This document shows positions 60,027 through 64,000 of a DNA stretch of 64,000 nt, in pieces (within the stretch, counting starts at the first letter, position 1; every line of letters starts with the position of its first letter). Origin of the DNA: Roseiarcus sp963782255 (GTDB lineage Bacteria > Pseudomonadota > Alphaproteobacteria > Rhizobiales > Beijerinckiaceae); the NCBI GenBank assembly GCA_963782255.1, contig CAWAIS010000001.1, positions 5,518,001 to 5,582,000 on the forward strand. The letters are read 5' to 3'. The notes under the pieces were generated by a model. That model did no database searches, had not been told where the DNA came from, and saw only the letters and a list, made by a program, of their open reading frames with translations. Made by a program: the position numbers and the translations under genes.

Positions 60027-60151
60027 TTAAAAACCTCCCTATCGCCTCATGGCAATTTTTCACGTTCTACTTGGGGAATGTTACGCCCCCGCGCGATCCA
60101 GATCTTAGGCTCTTCCAAACCGGCCGAGGATGGAGGACCTTAGCGCGAACT

Positions 60152-60168
60152 CAATTATCATACAATTG
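60152..60168. promoter_or_regulatory. Palindrome between the sugar transporter and araB (putative operator)
   Basis: CAATT and AATTG flank ATCATAC, giving the 17-base CAATTATCATACAATTG. It lies between the divergent binding-protein and araB starts, about 63 bases before ATG 60231. Its form recalls GntR-type operators for sugar catabolism, but no regulator gene is visible in the window. Confidence 0.4.
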
Positions 60169-60230
60169 GCTTCGCTCTCGCTGATATCGCAGCTATGATC
60201 ATGAGGGAATCGCCTAGGACAGGGGCAGGA

Positions 60231-61907
60231 ATGGCTGAGGAGCGCATGTTCACGCTGGGCGTCGATTTTGGCACCAACTCGGTGCGGGCTCTCGTGGTCC
60301 GTTGCTCCGACGGCGCGGAATATGGCAGCCAAGTCGTCGACTATCCCTCCGGCGCCCAGGGCGTGCTGCTCGATCCCATGGACGGCCTCCTCGCCCGCCA
60401 ACATCCCGCCGACTACCTCTACGGCCTGAACGCCAGCGTCAGGGGGGCTCTCGCGGAAGCTGCCGGAAAGCCCGGCTTCGCGCTCGGCGAGGTCATCGGC
60501 GTCGGCGTCGACACGACGGGGTCGAGCCCCCTGCCGGTCGATGCGGCCAACCGGCCGCTCGCCCTCGACCCGAAGTGGAAGAACGACCTTTCGGCGCAGT
60601 GCTGGCTGTGGAAGGACCACACCGGCTGGCGCGAGGCTCAAAAGATCACCGAGCTCTGCGCCAGGCTCCGCCCGCAATACATCGCCAAATGCGGCGGGAC
60701 CTACTCGTCCGAGTGGTTCTGGTCCAAGATCTGGCATTGCCTCAATGTCGCGCCCGCGACATTCGCAGCAGCCGTCTCGTGGATCGAGATCGCCGACTGG
60801 ATTCCCTCCGTGCTCGCCGGCGTCGCAGATCCCCGGCTGGTCAAGCGCGGCGTCTGCGCGGCGGGACATAAAGCCTTGTACGCGGACGAATGGGGCGGAC
60901 TGCCGGACAGGGAGTTCCTGACCGCGCTCGACCCGCGTCTCGCCGGCCTCAGGGATCGGCTGTACGAGAAGGCCTATGACGCGACCGAACGAGCGGGCGT
61001 GCTTTCATCCGAATGGGCGGAAAAGCTCGGCCTCAAGGCCGGGATTCCGATCGCCATCGGGGAGTTCGACGTCCACTACGGCGCGATCGGCAGCGGCGTC
61101 CGCGAGGGCACGCTGGTCAAGGTGATCGGCACTTCGACCTGCGACTGCGCCGTTGTGTCCGCCGACAAGCGCGTCGCCGACATTCCAGGCATCTGCGGCA
61201 TCGTCAAGGGAGCGATCCTGCCCGGCTATTTCGGCATCGAAGCGGGGCAGTCGGCGGTTGGCGACATCTTCAAATGGTGGGTCGAGGGCGTCTGCGGCGG
61301 CGACGCCGCGCTGCATGCTGAACTGACGGCCGAGGCGGCGCAGCAGAAACCCGGTCAGGCCGGGCTGATCGCGCTCGACTGGAACAACGGCAATCGCACG
61401 ATCCTCGTCGACCAATTGCTGTCCGGGCTCCTGCTCGGGCAGGACCTCTACACGACCCGCGCCGACGTTTATCGCGCGCTGATCGAAGCAACCGCATTCG
61501 GCGCGCGCGCGATCATCGAGCGCATCGAGGAATACGGCGTGCCGATCGACACGGTCGTGTGCGCAGGCGGCATCGCGGAGAAGAACCCGCTGCTCATGCA
61601 GATCTATGCCGACGTCACCGGGCGGGCCATGCATGTCGCCGGCTCGAGCCAGACTTGTGCGCTGGGCTCCGCCATCTCCGCCGCGGTGCTCGCCGGCGCG
61701 CATGCCGATTTCGAGTCCGCGGAGGCCGCCATGACCTCGCTGAAGCCGGCGCATTACGCGCCCATCGCCGAGAACCGCAAGGGCTACGACCGACTTTATG
61801 CGCTCTACCGGGCGCTGCATGACAGTTTTGGCGGCCTGACGAAATCGGCCGACCTCTCGCGCGTCATGAAGGATCTCATCGAAATCAAATATTCCCAGCG
61901 CGCTTAA
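60231..61907 (+). CDS. araB: L-ribulokinase
   Basis: About 558 residues from ATG 60231, which follows GGGGCAGGA; ATG 60195 is an in-frame alternative. FGGY kinase fold: FTLGVDFGTNSVRALVVRCS (phosphate loop) and IGVGVDTTGSSPLPV, with GEFDVHYGAIGSGVREGTLV and VIGTSTCDCAVV typical of ribulokinases. The second ATP-site block is VVCAGGIAEKNPLLMQIYAD. It phosphorylates L-ribulose in the cytoplasm after AraA. araA follows 56 bases later. No araD (ribulose-phosphate epimerase) is seen before the window ends. Confidence 0.95.
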   Translation: MAEERMFTLGVDFGTNSVRALVVRCSDGAEYGSQVVDYPSGAQGVLLDPMDGLLARQHPADYLYGLNASVRGALAEAAGKPGFALGEVIGVGVDTTGSSPLPVDAANRPLALDPKWKNDLSAQCWLWKDHTGWREAQKITELCARLRPQYIAKCGGTYSSEWFWSKIWHCLNVAPATFAAAVSWIEIADWIPSVLAGVADPRLVKRGVCAAGHKALYADEWGGLPDREFLTALDPRLAGLRDRLYEKAYDATERAGVLSSEWAEKLGLKAGIPIAIGEFDVHYGAIGSGVREGTLVKVIGTSTCDCAVVSADKRVADIPGICGIVKGAILPGYFGIEAGQSAVGDIFKWWVEGVCGGDAALHAELTAEAAQQKPGQAGLIALDWNNGNRTILVDQLLSGLLLGQDLYTTRADVYRALIEATAFGARAIIERIEEYGVPIDTVVCAGGIAEKNPLLMQIYADVTGRAMHVAGSSQTCALGSAISAAVLAGAHADFESAEAAMTSLKPAHYAPIAENRKGYDRLYALYRALHDSFGGLTKSADLSRVMKDLIEIKYSQRA

Positions 61908-61963
61908 GAGCGAAGCTGAAACGCGCGACCGTGGCGCTCAACGAAAGCAATGAAGGCTCGCCC

Positions 61964-63472
61964 ATGATTGATCTCGCCAATCCGGAAATCTGGTTCGTTT
62001 GCGGGTCGCAGCATCTCTATGGGGCCGGACCGTTGCAGCGCGTGGCCGCGGACGCGCGGGACGTCGCCGGCGCGCTCGCGGAATCGCCCAAGTTGCCGCT
62101 GAAGACCGTGTTCAAGGCGCTTCTGACCACGCCGGACGAGATCGCCACGCTCTGCATGGAGGCGAATTCCGACCCGAACTGCGCCGGCCTGATCCTCTGG
62201 ATGCACACGTTTTCGCCCTCGAAAATGTGGGTGCGCGGCCTGAACGCGCTGCAGAAGCCGTTCGTCCATCTCCACACGCAGTTCAATCGCGACCTGCCGT
62301 GGGCGACGATCGACATGGATTTTATGAACCTGAACCAATCGGCGCACGGCGACCGCGAGGCCGGGTTCATCCATGCCCGCATGCGTCTTGCCCGCAAGGT
62401 CGTCGTCGGCCACTGGTCGGACCCGGAGGTTCAGGACCGGATCGGCGCCTGGATGCGCGCCGCGCGCGCCTGGGCCGACTGGCAGGGCGCAAAATTCTGC
62501 CGCTTCGGCGACAACATGCGCCAGGTCGCGGTGACCGAGGGCGACAAGGTGGCGGCGGAGATGAAGTTCGGCTTCGCCACCAACGGCTACGGCGTCGGCG
62601 AACTGGCGGCTGCGGTCAACGCCGTCTCCGACGTGGACGCGAAGGCTTTGGCGCGCGAATATGAGGAGCGTTACGACGTCGTTCCGGAGCTACGCAGGGG
62701 CGGCCAACGGCACGAGTCGCTCATCTACGGCGTCCGTCTCGAACTCGGTTTGCGCGACTTTCTGACGAAGGGCGGGTTCAAGGGCTTCACCACCACGTTT
62801 GAAGACCTGCACGGGCTGAGACAGCTTCCCGGGCTCGGGCCGCAGCGGCTCATGGCCGACGGCTACGGCTTTGGCGCCGAGGGCGACTGGAAGACGGCGG
62901 CCCTCGTGCGCGCGATGAAGGTCATGGGCGAGGGGCTGCCGGGCGGCACATCCTTCATGGAGGATTACACCTATCATCTGGCCCCGGGCGAGCATCAGGT
63001 GCTGGGCGCGCACATGCTCGAGGTCTGCCCGTCGATCGCGGCCGAAAAGCCTTCTCTCGAGATCCACAAGCTGACGATCGGCAATCGCGAGGATCCGGTG
63101 CGCCTCGTTTTCAACGCGCCGGCCGGCCCAGCGCTCAACGCCAGCCTCATCGACCTCGGCCAGCGCTTCCGGCTGATCGTGAACGAGGTGACGGCGGTGA
63201 ACCATCCCGCCTTGCCGAAGCTTCCGGTCGCGCGCGCCGTGTGGGAGTGCAAGCCGGACTTCAAGACCGCCTGCGCCGCCTGGATTCTCGCAGGCGGGGC
63301 GCACCACACCGGCTTCTCTTACTCGGTGACCGCCGAGATGCTCGAAGACTTCGCGACGATGGCCGGAATCGAGTATGTCCACATCGGCGAGAATTCGACG
63401 CTGCCCACGCTGAAGCAGGATTTGCGCGCGAACGACGTCTACTACTATCTCGCGCAGGGCTTCCGGGCCTGA
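61964..63472 (+). CDS. araA: L-arabinose isomerase
   Basis: 502 residues from ATG 61964 (upstream GAAGGC), close to the 500 of E. coli AraA. It starts EIWFVCGSQHLYGAGPLQRV. The substrate-side blocks are LILWMHTFSPSKMWVRGLNA, FVHLHTQFNRDLPW and MNLNQSAHGDREAGFIHAR. Metal-binding acid and His residues fall in GGTSFMEDYTYHLAPGEHQV then HMLEVCPS, and near the end in GGAHHTGFSY. It interconverts L-arabinose and L-ribulose. With araB and the divergent ABC transporter it forms a complete uptake and entry unit. Confidence 0.96.
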   Translation: MIDLANPEIWFVCGSQHLYGAGPLQRVAADARDVAGALAESPKLPLKTVFKALLTTPDEIATLCMEANSDPNCAGLILWMHTFSPSKMWVRGLNALQKPFVHLHTQFNRDLPWATIDMDFMNLNQSAHGDREAGFIHARMRLARKVVVGHWSDPEVQDRIGAWMRAARAWADWQGAKFCRFGDNMRQVAVTEGDKVAAEMKFGFATNGYGVGELAAAVNAVSDVDAKALAREYEERYDVVPELRRGGQRHESLIYGVRLELGLRDFLTKGGFKGFTTTFEDLHGLRQLPGLGPQRLMADGYGFGAEGDWKTAALVRAMKVMGEGLPGGTSFMEDYTYHLAPGEHQVLGAHMLEVCPSIAAEKPSLEIHKLTIGNREDPVRLVFNAPAGPALNASLIDLGQRFRLIVNEVTAVNHPALPKLPVARAVWECKPDFKTACAAWILAGGAHHTGFSYSVTAEMLEDFATMAGIEYVHIGENSTLPTLKQDLRANDVYYYLAQGFRA

Positions 63473-63475
63473 TGC

Positions 63476-63528
63476 GCGAGTCCATGGGGCCAGAAACCCA
63501 CTGCCCCGAGGCCTGGAGTCGGACTCGC
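63476..63528. terminator. Nested hairpins between araA and the convergent secreted-protein gene
   Basis: GCGAGTCC (63476-63483) and GGACTCGC (63521-63528) can pair, enclosing the inner stem GGGGC/GCCCC (63486-63490, 63503-63507). It starts 4 bases after the araA stop and ends 2 bases from the stop of the convergent gene. No T-run follows, so a bidirectional terminator is only possible. Confidence 0.35.
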
Positions 63529-63529
63529 C

Positions 63530-63892
63530 TCAGTTGCACACTGTTCCATAGTATTCTCTATGTCCTATAATAGACCCACACCGGCCACAGAACGTGTGGC
63601 TATAAAAGCTGCCGTCCGGTAATATCTCGAATTGACGATAACCGTTTCCAATTTTTACAACTCCGAGCTCGGTGACCGACCAGGCAAGGCGCCGACCTCG
63701 TTTATTAATGAATTGACCATTGGCTGCAAACATACTGGTTCCCCCATCGTTCCAGCAGATCTTTTTGCCAGCAAGATCATTTGCGGTCACCGGCCGACTT
63801 TCGGTTGGTCGACCCAATTGAGCGTCCGCTGCCGTCATGCAGCAAAAGGCCGCGCAAGCGCTAGTGAAGAGAGTTGGAAGGAATCGTAACAT
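63530..63892 (-). CDS. Unknown small secreted protein
   Basis: 120 residues. Signal peptide MLRFLPTLFTSACAAFCCMT then AADAQLGRP, with cleavage after ADA. The mature part has ANDLAGKKICWNDGGTSMFA, a beta-rich middle (LAWSVTELGVVKIGNGYRQF) and the cysteine-rich end HTFCGRCGSIIGHREYYGTV. Four cysteines in the mature protein suggest disulfides. The family is not recognised. GC is lower than the araBA genes. Its ATG overlaps the ATG of a possible plus-strand gene in the tetramer CATG. Confidence 0.65.
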   Translation of the reverse strand: MLRFLPTLFTSACAAFCCMTAADAQLGRPTESRPVTANDLAGKKICWNDGGTSMFAANGQFINKRGRRLAWSVTELGVVKIGNGYRQFEILPDGSFYSHTFCGRCGSIIGHREYYGTVCN

Positions 63893-64000
63893 GAGTGCGG
63901 TTCCTTTTGGTCCTACGTCTCCAGCTCTCGTTTGGGAGCTTAAATCACACCTGAGGCGATTCGAGAAACCTGACGTCGACGTTTATGAGTTTACCACCTA
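63891..64000 (+). CDS. Start of an unknown gene (partial, runs off the window)
   Basis: ATG 63891 is preceded by a good ribosome site, GGAAGGA, 7 bases upstream. The frame stays open to the window end, giving 36 residues: MSAVPFGPTSPALVWELKSH then LRRFEKPDVDVYEFTT. The composition is protein-like but too short to place. The gene would be divergent from the secreted-protein gene, with the two start codons sharing CATG. Confidence 0.45.
   Translation, partial: MSAVPFGPTSPALVWELKSHLRRFEKPDVDVYEFTT

Overview
The window is GC-rich DNA from an alphaproteobacterium, most likely of the Rhizobiales (Hyphomicrobiales). The evidence is a divergent crotonyl-CoA carboxylase/reductase and ethylmalonyl-CoA mutase pair, two phasins, a DUF1127 protein, a perfect CtrA box (TTAA-N7-TTAA), a soluble PAS histidine kinase of the PdhS/PleC/DivJ type, and a tRNA-His with discriminator A73. 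A methylotroph- or Beijerinckiaceae-like host would fit, but the genus cannot be fixed from this sequence. Most of the window reads as chromosome. No rRNA, CRISPR array, phage or plasmid backbone was seen.

Layout. 0-2.4 kb: 3' end of a sulfotransferase, then an ArsR-methyltransferase regulator (SahR-like) overlapping metF, with a 13-bp-arm palindrome over the regulator's start. 2.4-8.7 kb: malate synthase, DUF1127 protein, LysR regulator, outer-membrane barrel protein, DMT transporter, dienelactone hydrolase, DUF2214 protein. 8.8-19.3 kb: carbon storage and C4 metabolism (scoA/scoB, tRNA-His, two phasins, PAS kinase, malic enzyme, DUF1275 protein, fumC), with several families of palindromic repeats between genes. 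19.4-24.1 kb: an accessory pocket with small secreted or unknown proteins, a decayed DUF1272 gene and an intact IS1595-type element. 24.1-34 kb: L,D-transpeptidase, lutCBA, pncB and glcDEF. 34-45 kb: small enzymes, an orphan low-GC gene, an Ada-like protein, an MscS channel, hisZ-hisG, gor and a DUF2059 protein. 45-48.8 kb: ccr and ecm. 48.8-50.1 kb: two paralogous three-helix membrane proteins resembling PycTM effectors, and an unknown 82-residue protein. 50.2-54.4 kb: nadE, an Mrp/ApbC ATPase, DUF971 and a TauE/SafE permease. 54.5-55.6 kb: a second, near-identical IS copy. 55.7-64 kb: an acyltransferase, a sugar ABC transporter divergent from araBA, a small secreted protein and the start of one more gene.

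How the genes fit together. Ccr and Ecm belong to the ethylmalonyl-CoA pathway for acetyl-CoA assimilation. ScoAB and the phasins handle acetoacetate and polyhydroxybutyrate. Malate synthase, fumarase and malic enzyme move glyoxylate and C4 acids. GlcDEF oxidises glycolate to glyoxylate and LutABC oxidises L-lactate. This gives a loose regional cluster for C2/C3/C4 acid metabolism. The arabinose locus is a self-contained uptake and catabolic unit. The least explained parts are the PycTM-like pair, the orphan gene at 36.1 kb with its own palindrome and hairpin, and the interspersed repeats, one of which supplies the ecm stop codon.
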